This document shows, one piece after another, positions 17,004-23,690 of a stretch of 39,294 nucleotides of DNA. How positions within the stretch are numbered: position 1 is the stretch's first letter; each line of letters begins with the position of its first letter. The stretch is from IMG/VR virus record IMGVR_UViG_3300032770_000056, positions 1 to 39,294 of that record; one strand, written 5' to 3'. This stretch comes from a virus. The notes under the pieces are model-generated. The model saw only the letters and a list, made by a program, of their open reading frames with translations, did not search any database and was not told the origin of the DNA. A program made the translations under genes and the position numbers.

Positions 17004-17453
17004 TCACTCGTTAACCGCGTGTGAGATGCTACTCGGCCCTATCTCTTCTCTTCCGCCATACACCGTAATCCAGCAGTTGCCTGCCGCAGCAGCCTCTTCA
17101 ATCTTCGTGTAGAACGCATCGAAGGCTGGAGTGGAAGTGCCCGGCTCCAACTGGTCCGGCGTGTTGCGGTTGTACTTGCCCAAAAGAATGCAGCCTTCCG
17201 TGTTGTGCGGATAGTCGCCCTTGTGAATCTCGATGCCCGAACGGTTCGGCACGCCTACGAGCAAAGGCATATTGCGCTGGAAGTGTGGCGAGAAGGCAAT
17301 CGTGACTTGATACTTGCCGGGAGGTATGGCCGAGCCGGGTAGCCCGTCCTTCACGGTAAGCTCAAGCGTATTGCATTCCAGGCGCGTATCAACGTCCAGT
17401 TCGCCTATGGTGCTTTTGTCGGTGAAGTAGATGCGCCAGAGAGTCAAGTCCAT
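17004..17453 (-). CDS. DUF5675 family protein, possible cell-wall lysis enzyme
   Basis: 149 residues from ATG 17453, which has GGGAGG at ideal distance; the longer open frame to 17516 lacks one. The protein matches the phage-associated DUF5675 pattern: SAIPPGKYQV near 41-50, then GIEIHKGDYPHNTEGCILLG (73-92). His77 and Cys88 in this IHxG...TEGCI motif resemble the His/Cys pair of L,D-transpeptidase/carboxypeptidase folds (YkuD-like HG...GCIR), so a peptidoglycan-peptide-cutting role is plausible. It is the last gene of the long leftward operon and sits end to end with membrane lysis-type genes of the opposite strand. No other endolysin was seen in the window. Confidence 0.75.
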   Translation of the reverse strand: MDLTLWRIYFTDKSTIGELDVDTRLECNTLELTVKDGLPGSAIPPGKYQVTIAFSPHFQRNMPLLVGVPNRSGIEIHKGDYPHNTEGCILLGKYNRNTPDQLEPGTSTPAFDAFYTKIEEAAAAGNCWITVYGGREEIGPSSISHAVNE

Positions 17454-17522
17454 GCCGAACCTCCCGAGCCGGGACCGCGACGGGGTGGAACGCAGCCCCG
17501 GCCCTTTTTGCCTCACACTCGC

Positions 17523-18047
17523 TTAGTTGCCAGTCTTGGGCACAACGGCATTGACCGCAGCCACAGCCGCTGAAGCCGCCGCCACCGCTGATGCTGTCGG
17601 AGCCGGAGGCACGGCATGGCCGTCAAGCCAGTTGGCGAACTTCACGGCTGAATTGGTGTAGCCGGTGATGAGGTCTTGCCGTGCCGCTGCGTAGCCTTCG
17701 ACCTTCTGAATCGCTGTACTGCCGGGGAAATGGCCTGCCACCCATGCGTCCACGTCCTGCTCGACGCCCTGTGTGACGGCTGCGAGCTTCGCGGGGCCGT
17801 TGCTGGCTTGCCCAACCGCAGCGAACGCGGCCTCGTTGATTTTGATGAGGTCCATCGCCTTGTCGAACCACGATGCTCCCGCAGCGATGAGCGGAGCTTC
17901 GGCAGGTAACAAAGTCTCCGCGAGAGGCACTATCACAGGCTCAGCCGCCTGCGCGTCCTTCGCCACGATGCCGATAACCTTGAGAACTTCCTGCCCGAAC
18001 CGCTTGAGCCAGGAAACCTTCGGGGCCGGTGTTGCCGATGATGCCAT
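17523..18047 (-). CDS. Ala-rich helical protein of unknown function
   Basis: 174 residues from ATG 18047 with GGAGG 8 nt upstream; the frame continues to 18233 without a start signal. The N-terminus is basic (PKVSWLKRFGQEVLKVIGIVAKDAQ) and amphipathic, the middle helical, and the C-terminus an Ala/Val-rich stretch (AVAAASAAVAAVNAVVP). Similar proteins occur next to endolysin genes in some phages, but no family was recognised. It lies between a membrane coiled-coil gene and the DUF5675 gene. Confidence 0.6.
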   Translation of the reverse strand: MASSATPAPKVSWLKRFGQEVLKVIGIVAKDAQAAEPVIVPLAETLLPAEAPLIAAGASWFDKAMDLIKINEAAFAAVGQASNGPAKLAAVTQGVEQDVDAWVAGHFPGSTAIQKVEGYAAARQDLITGYTNSAVKFANWLDGHAVPPAPTASAVAAASAAVAAVNAVVPKTGN

Positions 18048-18084
18048 TTGTGTTGCCTCCTTGTGCGAGAAAAGTGTACTCCCG

Positions 18085-18771
18085 TTACTTGAAAAATCCA
18101 GCCGCAATTTGCGCTGCCTGCACTGTCTTTTCGAGCAGGAATGTGCCGATACGAACCGTCCAACTTGCGGGCCGCGTTGAGCGATGCACGGCCTCTTTGA
18201 TGTCGGCGCTTGTGGCCTCGACGTTCGCTGCAATGGCTGCTGTATGTTGCGAGGTTTCGGCCAGATTGGTGAGCGTGGAGGTGATGAAGGGCGAACCTGT
18301 AATGCGGGCAGAATTTTGAGCCGTCTCAGTCATGGCTTGAATGCCGGGTTGGAGGGCGGCGACGGTGTCCCCGACTTGCTTAATAGTTGCGGTGGATTGT
18401 GACTCAAGTAGAGAAATCCCCGCATCGAGATGATTAACGGTTCTCTGCAATTGGGACATTGTAGATGTCCCCGATTGAAGGACTCGCTCAAGCTCAAGTA
18501 GGTCGGTATTTGTTTGCTTACTGATTGTGGCCCAGTACGCCCGTTGCTCTTTCGACGCGGCTTCCGCTTCCCTCGTTGCGTGTTCGACATGGCTGATGGT
18601 TCCTCCCAGTACAATCAAGTCCCTGTTTACGTGCTCAATGGTCAGTAGCCCTTCCCGGTGAAAGTCCCGCGCCATCTCCAGCCCCTCGATGAGCAGCAGC
18701 ACGCCCACCACCCCGGCTACGACGGCCAGCAGGCCCAGCAGGACGATGAGGATGTTGCGGAAGCGGGTCAT
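18085..18771 (-). CDS. Membrane-anchored coiled-coil protein
   Basis: 228 residues; ATG 18771 follows GAGGAG. An N-terminal membrane segment (about 7-29, ILIVLLGLLAVVAGVVGVLLLI) is followed by a long helical region rich in Thr, Gln, Ala and Glu (about 45-205) with heptad-like spacing, resembling the cytoplasmic helices of methyl-accepting proteins, and a C-terminal amphipathic helix (LLEKTVQAAQIAAGFFK). It may be a spanin-like or host-membrane-interacting protein. The stop lies 37 nt before the next start. Confidence 0.6.
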   Translation of the reverse strand: MTRFRNILIVLLGLLAVVAGVVGVLLLIEGLEMARDFHREGLLTIEHVNRDLIVLGGTISHVEHATREAEAASKEQRAYWATISKQTNTDLLELERVLQSGTSTMSQLQRTVNHLDAGISLLESQSTATIKQVGDTVAALQPGIQAMTETAQNSARITGSPFITSTLTNLAETSQHTAAIAANVEATSADIKEAVHRSTRPASWTVRIGTFLLEKTVQAAQIAAGFFK

Positions 18772-19145
18772 GGCCTCTCCTCGTCCCTATTCACCACCAC
18801 CAGCGCCGACCGACCGCATCCCTTCTCGCGCGTGTACTCTCGGTTGGCGTGACTCCGTTGCTGCAACTGGAAGTCAATCGGCAGCCCAGTCAGGTGCCGC
18901 CCGTAATCGGAGAATACGATGCACAGCGCCCGCCATTTGCGGTTGTCGTGCGGATTCTCAGGATTACCGAGTCCCATCGCGGCCCATTCTTCGTCCTCCA
19001 GCATGAGGCGCACGTCCACATCGCGCCATGAGTCGGTCTTAGGTCCTAGGGACGAGCCAACCTGATAGGCCACTTCTCCGAAGGCGTCCCAGAGCCGCTG
19101 ACCGAACTCATTGAGCAACATCCCTTGTGGCTGGCCTATGCTCAT
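18768..19145 (-). CDS. Predicted nucleotidyltransferase-fold protein
   Basis: 125 residues from ATG 19145 (AGGAGC upstream); it overlaps the start of the downstream gene by 4 nt. The motif order YQVGSSLG (about 27-34), DVDVRLMLEDEEW (about 42-54) and LTGLPIDFQLQQ (about 85-96) gives a Gly-Ser start, an Asp-x-Asp pair and a third Asp, as in Pol-beta-like nucleotidyltransferases (MNT/KNT type). Similar proteins are found as conserved hypothetical genes in phages. What it would modify is unknown. The catalytic reading is inference from motif spacing. Confidence 0.55.
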   Translation of the reverse strand: MSIGQPQGMLLNEFGQRLWDAFGEVAYQVGSSLGPKTDSWRDVDVRLMLEDEEWAAMGLGNPENPHDNRKWRALCIVFSDYGRHLTGLPIDFQLQQRSHANREYTREKGCGRSALVVVNRDEERP

Positions 19146-19219
19146 GGCTTCGGCTCCTGCCCCGACGCCCCTACCGTCACGAGAACCAGCAACGCGGCGA
19201 GTGCGAGTTTGGGCTTCAT
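19142..19219 (-). CDS. 25-residue exported or membrane peptide
   Basis: A short gene with GGAGC before the ATG at 19219. Its start overlaps the stop of the upstream gene (ATGA) and its stop overlaps the start of the downstream gene (ATGA). The peptide is a hydrophobic stretch after Met-Lys-Pro-Lys (LALAALLVLVTVGASG) followed by QEPKP, essentially a signal peptide alone. Coupling on both sides argues that it is translated. It could be a small lysis or membrane-interacting peptide. Confidence 0.5.
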   Translation of the reverse strand: MKPKLALAALLVLVTVGASGQEPKP

Positions 19220-20022
19220 GGCTTGGCTCCGCAGACGAGGCGGCGGTAAAGCGGAACGAGCATGTAATGTTCTTCATCTTCCGCGAGGTCGTCGTTCAGC
19301 ATATCTACCTCATCTTGTGCCGACTGTTCGTCCCCGAACACGCAATTCTCCCCATCGTGCCACGCTCCGCTTGGTTCAGCGATGGCGTAGAGCCAGGGCT
19401 TGGCCTCCTCCACCGCCGCGTCCTCGTGCGGCTCGTCAAGAATCAATTGAAGCCTTTCCGCTGCTAGGTCGAACCACTTTTGCACTTTGTTCTTGCTCTC
19501 GTTGCTCAGGGCGTTCCACTCCTGGTCGGGCAATAATTGGGCCTTCGTATCGGAAGGCCATACATCCGTCGCAGTAGGGCGGGAAGCCGCGTTCATTGAG
19601 ATGTCCGCATTTGAAGCAGAACCACATAATGCCTCCTGTGCCGAGGGCGGCTCGGCGTGCTGGCGGTCCAGAGCGGCGTTCAGGGCGGCGGTCAGCCCTA
19701 CGACGTGTTCTGCTCGCAGGTTCAGGCTGTGGAACGATTCGCGCACCTCGTCCTCCGTCAGAACTGCTCGCACGGGCCGGGCGGCGAGGGCTTGGCGTAT
19801 GGCGGCGTCCACTTGCTCCAACTGTGTCAAAGTAAAGTGCGTGCCGATTGACCTCAGCGCGGCGACGCGCACCGCCTCCACCGTATCCTGCGGCACGGCG
19901 GCGGGGGCCTTTCTAAGTTCCACGGAGCAAAAGTCGAAGGTAGCAGACCGCTCAAACTTCGACTCGAAATAGGCTTCTTTGCCAAGTTGAGCGAACCGCT
20001 CCACCAGCTTCGTCAGGTCCAT
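19216..20022 (-). CDS. Hypothetical early-operon protein with acidic C-terminal domain
   Basis: 268 residues from ATG 20022, with AGGAGG 5 nt upstream and TGATG coupling to the gene before it. The N-terminal half is helical (LTQLEQVDAAIRQALAA, LTEDEVRESFHSLN). A low-complexity link (about 130-170) precedes a helical NESKNKVQKWFDLAAERL segment, and an acidic C-terminal part ends in EEHYMLVPLYRR, a phrase common at the end of small phage early proteins. A second gene with its own strong ribosome-binding site lies inside it in another frame (19436-19627), over the linker region. Function unknown. Confidence 0.6.
   Translation of the reverse strand: MDLTKLVERFAQLGKEAYFESKFERSATFDFCSVELRKAPAAVPQDTVEAVRVAALRSIGTHFTLTQLEQVDAAIRQALAARPVRAVLTEDEVRESFHSLNLRAEHVVGLTAALNAALDRQHAEPPSAQEALCGSASNADISMNAASRPTATDVWPSDTKAQLLPDQEWNALSNESKNKVQKWFDLAAERLQLILDEPHEDAAVEEAKPWLYAIAEPSGAWHDGENCVFGDEQSAQDEVDMLNDDLAEDEEHYMLVPLYRRLVCGAKP
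19436..19627 (-). CDS. Zinc-ribbon mini-protein nested inside another gene
   Basis: 63 residues. The ATG at 19627 has a perfect AGGAGG with 4-5 nt spacing. The first 25 residues form a two-knuckle zinc ribbon (FKCGHLNERGFPPYCDGCM), followed by a Pro/Glu-rich tail. The frame lies entirely within the larger gene on the same strand but in another frame, opposite its low-complexity linker. Both the start signal and the cysteine pattern argue for a real overlapping gene. Confidence 0.5.
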   Translation of the reverse strand: MWFCFKCGHLNERGFPPYCDGCMAFRYEGPIIARPGVERPEQREQEQSAKVVRPSSGKASIDS

Positions 20023-20159
20023 CACTTCCTCCTTCGTGGCCGGGGGCCGCTAGCCTTGCGCTTCTTGCGAACGGGCTGCGGGCCGAGACAAAATCCATTG
20101 CATACATGCGGTTCACGGTCATAGGCGCACGTCACCAGCTTGCGGAATCTCGGCTTCAT
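20022..20159 (-). CDS. Small basic Cys-containing protein
   Basis: 45 residues from ATG 20159 with AGGAGC upstream. It contains two cysteines within CNGFC and a basic tail (VRKKRKASGPRPRRRK) that could bind nucleic acid. It overlaps the stop of the preceding gene (ATGA-type) and the start of the next (TGATG). Function unknown. Confidence 0.55.
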   Translation of the reverse strand: MKPRFRKLVTCAYDREPHVCNGFCLGPQPVRKKRKASGPRPRRRK

Positions 20160-20605
20160 GTGCGCTCCTGCTGGGCGTCGGCGATGGCAGCATCCCAAGA
20201 TACGAGCGCCGCACACTTGATGCAGGTTACAGGGTACAAAGGATGGCCGTCTTTCATTGAGCGGTGGTCGTCCTCGAAAACATCCACAACGCGCCGGGCT
20301 GTCTCGACTATCTTTTGCAGCCTCTCCCGTTCGGCCAGCAGCCGGTCGCGCTCGGCACGAAGCGTTAGATAATCGGCGGCGAGTTGCGGAGCGGCAGCAA
20401 TCAATGGAGCGTTTGCTTTGCTTTCGGCATCGTTTTCGCTATACCCATCGCGCCAGAACTGTACATCGGCAATGTGCCCTGATTCGGCCTCAATGGTTGC
20501 CCAATAGGGAGCGGCACTCTTGCGTGTGAAGCTCCACGGCCCCGGCGTCGTACCTTCCAGCAGCCGCTCCACTTCCTCGGTCGTCAGGATGCGTTCGTCG
20601 GGCAT
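20156..20605 (-). CDS. Ead/Ea22-like phage early protein
   Basis: 149 residues; GGAGG before ATG 20605. The signature NAPLIAAAPQLAADYLTL (about 65-82) followed by a coiled coil (RAERDRLLAERERLQKIVE) is shared with Ead/Ea22-type early phage proteins and other hypothetical proteins of temperate and lytic phages, whose role is unclear. The N-terminus (LTTEEVERLLEGTTPGPWSF) fits the same family. A C-terminal CIKC pair may bind metal. It overlaps both neighbours slightly. Confidence 0.65.
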   Translation of the reverse strand: MPDERILTTEEVERLLEGTTPGPWSFTRKSAAPYWATIEAESGHIADVQFWRDGYSENDAESKANAPLIAAAPQLAADYLTLRAERDRLLAERERLQKIVETARRVVDVFEDDHRSMKDGHPLYPVTCIKCAALVSWDAAIADAQQERT

Positions 20606-20865
20606 CGCTCGCCTCCGCAGTTGAAGTCATTGCCCCGGCATTCCTCGTAGCCGGGATAGCCGGGCTGATTTCCGTAGTCAATTTCCCCGCAAAAGTCACA
20701 GGTGTACACGGGCTGCGATGTCATCCCGCATCCGTCCCCATCATGAAACGGGCACGCTCGACCGCCGATTTGTTTCCACTTGTGGCCTAGAGTCTCACAG
20801 GGATGCTCACCGCCAGCCAGGACACTCGCCTCCGCGATGAGGCGCGTCAGTATGCGTTCGGCCAT
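20584..20865 (-). CDS. Cys-rich small protein
   Basis: 93 residues from ATG 20865 (AAGGAGCC upstream). The N-terminal helix (AERILTRLIAEASVLAG) is followed by an eight-cysteine C-terminal half, including a CDFCGEIDYG knuckle, CRGNDFNCGG and a Cys near the end. The pattern suggests one or two bound zinc ions. It overlaps the start of the downstream gene by 22 nt. Typical of small phage early proteins that bind nucleic acid or host proteins. Confidence 0.58.
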   Translation of the reverse strand: MAERILTRLIAEASVLAGGEHPCETLGHKWKQIGGRACPFHDGDGCGMTSQPVYTCDFCGEIDYGNQPGYPGYEECRGNDFNCGGERCPTNAS

Positions 20866-20866
20866 C

Positions 20867-21379
20867 TCAGGGCTCCTTGCGGTCACGGGAGAGCGGCGCT
20901 CTCAGCCAAATATCCGCACGTCTTGTCGCGCGGTGCAGAAACGGCCTCCATCCTGCACGGAGGAAGCATTCGCCCGGCTGCGAGCGTTTTGACCTTCCCT
21001 TGCGAGTCTTGTCTGAGTTCACGCCTGTAATCGCTCCATCGGGCCAGTCCGTGTCTTGCGCGTGCTCCCAAGTGGGAAGTAGGTCTACGGCCTCCCTAAT
21101 CAGTTCACTGGACAGCAGTCCGGAAACATTCCTGAAGATAGTGCATTCGATGGCCCGCAGACCATCCATGCGTGAAGTCCCCTTTCGGCCATCTTCCCAC
21201 TTCGGACGCCACCAGACGTAGACAGCTCCTCCCTTTGGGCCGATGGCATAGAGCACGAGGTTGTAGCCCGGACGTGTGAACATCGGATGGCCCGGCGTCT
21301 GCCGCGAGTAGTGACCATCCGCCAACAGGCGGCAGCGAACGTCTCCCTTGTGGACTTCGCGCCAATGCGGCCCGCCCAT
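20867..21379 (-). CDS. Conserved phage hypothetical protein, possibly GNAT-like
   Basis: 170 residues from ATG 21379 (GGTGG upstream). Recognisable conserved stretches are DVRCRLLADGHYSRQTPGHP (about 13-32), IFRNVSGLLSSELIREAVDL (about 81-100) and RSQPGECFLRAGWRPF (about 135-150). This order recurs in conserved hypothetical proteins of actinobacterial and other phages. The His-Tyr-Ser-Arg and Gly-Trp-Arg elements are compatible with an acetyltransferase-like fold, but this is uncertain. Expressed from the leftward operon. Confidence 0.58.
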   Translation of the reverse strand: MGGPHWREVHKGDVRCRLLADGHYSRQTPGHPMFTRPGYNLVLYAIGPKGGAVYVWWRPKWEDGRKGTSRMDGLRAIECTIFRNVSGLLSSELIREAVDLLPTWEHAQDTDWPDGAITGVNSDKTRKGRSKRSQPGECFLRAGWRPFLHRATRRADIWLRAPLSRDRKEP

Positions 21380-21380
21380 C

Positions 21381-21590
21381 TCACGCCACCTTCCGCTCGG
21401 GCCTGCGGTCAGGTACGGCTTCGTAGCGCCAAACTCTGTATTCCAATCCTTCTGCGCGATATTTCGGGTTGCCCATGTTCAGCTTTGCGCCCCCCTGTGA
21501 ATCCGAAACTCCGAAATTCGGCATGGCGGTCCACGGAATAGTATCGGTTCTCGCCTCCACGACCCACACGCTGCTGCGCGTTCTCGCCAT
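21381..21590 (-). CDS. Small hypothetical protein
   Basis: 69 residues; a GAGGGGG site lies 5 nt before the ATG at 21590, which overlaps the stop of the upstream gene. It has a basic start, no cysteines and no membrane segment, with LEYRVWRYEAVPDRRPERK at the end. Its first five residues (MARTR) and 16 bases of DNA are shared with the next upstream gene. Function unknown. Confidence 0.5.
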   Translation of the reverse strand: MARTRSSVWVVEARTDTIPWTAMPNFGVSDSQGGAKLNMGNPKYRAEGLEYRVWRYEAVPDRRPERKVA

Positions 21591-21862
21591 TAGGCCCCCT
21601 CTCGGTCTCTGTAAGCGTCTAGAGTGCGCTTGAGCAATTTCTCGCGTAGCTCGGGGGTGTTGCAGTGGGCTAGCAACGCACCGAACTCGGTATTTTTCAA
21701 AGATGCCTCTGCTCCATCAGCGAACATCACAAATCCCTGAGCAAGAGGGTCTGGGAGTTCTTTCATTCCCTTGTCTCGAATCATGTCAAGGCACAGACAG
21801 AATCCACAGGCTACGCCCTGAAGGAATTGGTCATGCTCGTTTGCGTTGCGCGTTCTCGCCAT
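21590..21862 (-). CDS. Small helical hypothetical protein
   Basis: 90 residues from ATG 21862 (GGAGCC upstream); the longer frame to 22066 overlaps the next gene and is rejected. After MARTR it has a CGFCLCLDMI segment and two amphipathic helices (LPDPLAQGFVMFADGAEAS and ELREKLLKRTLDAYRD). No known domain. It overlaps the downstream start by one base. Confidence 0.5.
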   Translation of the reverse strand: MARTRNANEHDQFLQGVACGFCLCLDMIRDKGMKELPDPLAQGFVMFADGAEASLKNTEFGALLAHCNTPELREKLLKRTLDAYRDREGA

Positions 21863-21872
21863 CGGGAGGCTC

Positions 21873-22115
21873 CTAGGTGGCCTGCTTGCGAATGTAGTAA
21901 GTAAGCCCCATTTTCTTGCACTCGAATCCGCGCATTCTCCATACCCAGGCTTGATTGGAGAGGCGGTGAATCTGCTCTTCGGTTTCAAAGGTAACGGGGA
22001 GCCATTCGCCGTTTTTAAGCTGCGCGGCCTTCTCAAAAAGTGGCTCGTATTTGCTCCGCAAGCCACCCTTACGAGTTGCCATCGGTAGTTGTCTTACGGG
22101 CTGTCCTGTTTTCAT
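21873..22115 (-). CDS. Small hypothetical protein
   Basis: 80 residues from ATG 22115 with AGGAG upstream, overlapping the stop of the preceding zinc-finger gene (ATGA). The sequence alternates basic and aromatic residues (EWLPVTFETEEQIHRLSNQ, AWVWRMRGFECKKMGL) with no domain recognised. Likely a small nucleic-acid-interacting or host-takeover protein, without direct evidence. Confidence 0.5.
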   Translation of the reverse strand: MKTGQPVRQLPMATRKGGLRSKYEPLFEKAAQLKNGEWLPVTFETEEQIHRLSNQAWVWRMRGFECKKMGLTYYIRKQAT

Positions 22116-22279
22116 TTCATCTCCTTTTCTTCGCGTTCGATTCGCCGTCGCCAGTACGCGTGAGACTTGCAAGTTTTGCCGCAATAGTCAGGAACCTGTT
22201 TCCTCGCTAGCAGGCGCGGCTTAACCTCAAATGCTTTTCCACATTCCTTGCACTGGCGGGTCACGGCTACCGTTGTCAT
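22112..22279 (-). CDS. Single-module zinc-finger protein, probably leaderless
   Basis: 55 residues from ATG 22279. There is no ribosome-binding site before it, but a promoter-like sequence lies 6 nt upstream. Residues about 10-35 form a CKECGKAF ... YCGKTCKSHAYWR zinc-finger-like unit (CxxC ... CxxxC) of the same kind as the four tandem units in the HNH protein at 7319-8035. The C-terminus is very basic. It may be a free DNA-binding module related to, or derived from, the HNH family. Confidence 0.55.
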   Translation of the reverse strand: MTTVAVTRQCKECGKAFEVKPRLLARKQVPDYCGKTCKSHAYWRRRIEREEKEMK

Positions 22280-22285
22280 ACGCGT

Positions 22286-22314
22286 ATAGTGCGCCTTCTT
22301 TTGGGGTGTGTCAA
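22286..22314 (-). promoter_or_regulatory. Internal promoter with leaderless geometry
   Basis: Reading leftward: TTGACA (22314-22309), 17-nt spacer, CACTAT (22291-22286), 6 nt, ATG at 22279. The -35 box overlaps the stop of the upstream winged-helix gene. The -35 is perfect, the -10 weak. Confidence 0.4.
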
Positions 22315-22562
22315 GAAAAATCGGATGAATCGTGGATGGCTCCAGATTCATTTTTGGCTTTTCTGGAAAGGAGTCTATACGCCGTCCGTCTTTGGCCCCC
22401 AACCCACTCATCGCGCAACTCAATCTCCCATTCGCGGCGGAGTTCTGTAATACGTGAGCCGTACTTGGCGATGCGCAAGTCGAGGATGCGCGGCAGAGAA
22501 ACCCATTCGCCGCTAGAGAGAAGCGAGAGAATCCGTTGCTGCTGCGTTTGCCTGTCGCTCAT
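22311..22562 (-). CDS. Winged-helix DNA-binding protein
   Basis: 83 residues; ATG 22562 overlaps the previous stop. The pattern QRILSLLSSGEWVSLPRILD (about 8-27) followed by KYGSRITELRREWEIE (about 33-48) and RRTAYRLL (about 58-65) is the helix-turn-helix plus wing found in small phage and bacterial proteins that resolve variable-length HTH domains (recognition helix around SRITELRRE). It could regulate the operon or assist replication. Its stop codon lies inside the -35 of the next promoter. Confidence 0.65.
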   Translation of the reverse strand: MSDRQTQQQRILSLLSSGEWVSLPRILDLRIAKYGSRITELRREWEIELRDEWVGGQRRTAYRLLSRKAKNESGAIHDSSDFS

Positions 22563-22807
22563 TGGCCCACCTCCGGGAGTTGCTTAATCTCAGACACTTT
22601 CCTTACGCTGGAGCGAATCCCCGCTTCCCAGCAGTGCGGACAGCCGTTAATATATTCGGCGTAAACGGAGCCGCACGTTTCGCACTGCCAGATATTCGGC
22701 CAGTTCGCATGGATGGAGCAATAGCAGCACCCCTCATCGGCGGGATTCATGCAGTAGGAACCACCATCAGTCGGAACACCGCAACGCGGCATATGCCTGT
22801 CGCTCAT
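22559..22807 (-). CDS. Double zinc-ribbon small protein
   Basis: 82 residues; GAGG before ATG 22807. Ten cysteines: CGVPTDGGSYC and CCYCSIH in the first half, then CETCGSVYAEYINGCPHCW in the second, giving at least one classical CxxC...CxxC zinc ribbon. A C-terminal charged helix follows. It overlaps the next start (ATGA). Likely nucleic-acid or protein binding. Confidence 0.58.
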   Translation of the reverse strand: MSDRHMPRCGVPTDGGSYCMNPADEGCCYCSIHANWPNIWQCETCGSVYAEYINGCPHCWEAGIRSSVRKVSEIKQLPEVGQ

Positions 22808-22820
22808 TGGTGCCTCGCTT

Positions 22821-23138
22821 TCAGGTGCGTGCCTTCTTCCATGCCTTCAGGGTTTGCTCGGCTTGGCCATTCAGGACTTGCCGGGTAGTGAAGCGCAGAA
22901 GCGCGTGGCCTGCGAGCGTTGAGTAATTGTATTTCTCCATGTCCTTGATGAATCCGCCGATGCTTTGGTGCCTTCCGTTCAGCCCTTCAATCTCAACTGC
23001 CAATCCGTAGTACGGAATGAAGTAGTCGTAGCGCCAGCGCCTAGGGGAAGCGAACTGCCATTCCGCATGGGCCGAACCGAAAAGCTCCACCAAAATGCCC
23101 TCCATGCACAGATGCGCCTCGCTCGGCTTCTTAGCCAT
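22821..23138 (-). CDS. PD-(D/E)XK nuclease
   Basis: 105 residues from ATG 23138 (AGGGGA upstream). RRWRYDYFIP (about 33-42) supplies the first Asp, LAVEIEGLNGRH (about 46-57) the Glu-x-Glu strand, and DMEKYNYSTLAGHALLRFTT (about 65-84) the lysine-containing helix and following strand. This is the layout of small phage PD-(D/E)XK endonucleases that act in recombination or as structure-specific nucleases (alternatives to RusA-type resolvases). Together with ERF in the same operon it would provide recombination functions. Confidence 0.7.
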   Translation of the reverse strand: MAKKPSEAHLCMEGILVELFGSAHAEWQFASPRRWRYDYFIPYYGLAVEIEGLNGRHQSIGGFIKDMEKYNYSTLAGHALLRFTTRQVLNGQAEQTLKAWKKART

Positions 23139-23148
23139 TTGGATTCCC

Positions 23149-23328
23149 CTATGCCTGCCCATGCAGGATGTCTGAAAGCCGCTTCCATTCTTTCCTGTAG
23201 CGTTCTTTTGCCAGTTCGGTTCTCGGGCCTCCGTACTTGCAGACCCGCGCCCAATTCAACTCAAACGTGTATCTGGCGAAGAACCAGCGGACGTGCCTTA
23301 TCAGCGGCCAGCATTTCAGTTCAACCAT
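23149..23328 (-). CDS. Small basic/aromatic hypothetical protein
   Basis: 59 residues. ATG 23328 has a clear GGAGG and overlaps the stop of the preceding gene by 8 nt. The sequence is basic and aromatic (VELKCWPLIRHVRWFF, ELAKERYRKEWKRLSDIL) with one amphipathic helix. No domain recognised. It fills the interval between the nuclease and the replication-like gene. Confidence 0.5.
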   Translation of the reverse strand: MVELKCWPLIRHVRWFFARYTFELNWARVCKYGGPRTELAKERYRKEWKRLSDILHGQA

Positions 23329-23680
23329 TGCGATTCCTCCCGACGTTCAGTTCGGCCCGCGCCTCTTGCTCTTTGGCGCTTTGCCTTGCATTGACCGGCC
23401 CGAAGGCCCATGAGTCAAACCTTTCTGCGAAGAACCTCAGCCCCCATCCCTGCGCCTTTATGAACTCATCTGGCGAGTCGAGGTAATTGAGCCAGCGTCG
23501 CCAAATCTCTTCCCGCTCGATGCCGCGCTTCATGAGCCTGCGCAGAGCCGAATAATCACGACCGGACCAGCAAGGCTTCATGCCCGTGCGCCTGAACCAT
23601 TCGGCGTGCATGTCCACTTCTAGCCGGGGCTGGGCCTCGATTTCCTGCGGTGCGCCGAGAAAGCTCATTTGCCGCGCCAT
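23321..23680 (-). CDS. Replication-associated phage protein candidate
   Basis: 119 residues; AGGAG before ATG 23680. The core KPCWSGRDYSALRRLMKRG (about 35-53) followed by EEIWRRWLNYLDSPDEFIKA (about 57-76) and WGLRFFAERFDSW resembles the C-terminal part of phage replication-initiation and helicase-loading proteins of DnaD/RepO type. Only this domain is present, with no DNA-binding N-terminus, so it may be a loading partner. Assigned by motif resemblance only. Confidence 0.45.
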   Translation of the reverse strand: MARQMSFLGAPQEIEAQPRLEVDMHAEWFRRTGMKPCWSGRDYSALRRLMKRGIEREEIWRRWLNYLDSPDEFIKAQGWGLRFFAERFDSWAFGPVNARQSAKEQEARAELNVGRNRNG

Positions 23681-23690
23681 GCGCCCTTCT

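Noticed and set aside
21575-21862. 16-bp repeat at the start of two adjacent genes (both begin MARTR)
   Set aside because: Probably a local duplication of a start region; too short and isolated to suggest a functional element.
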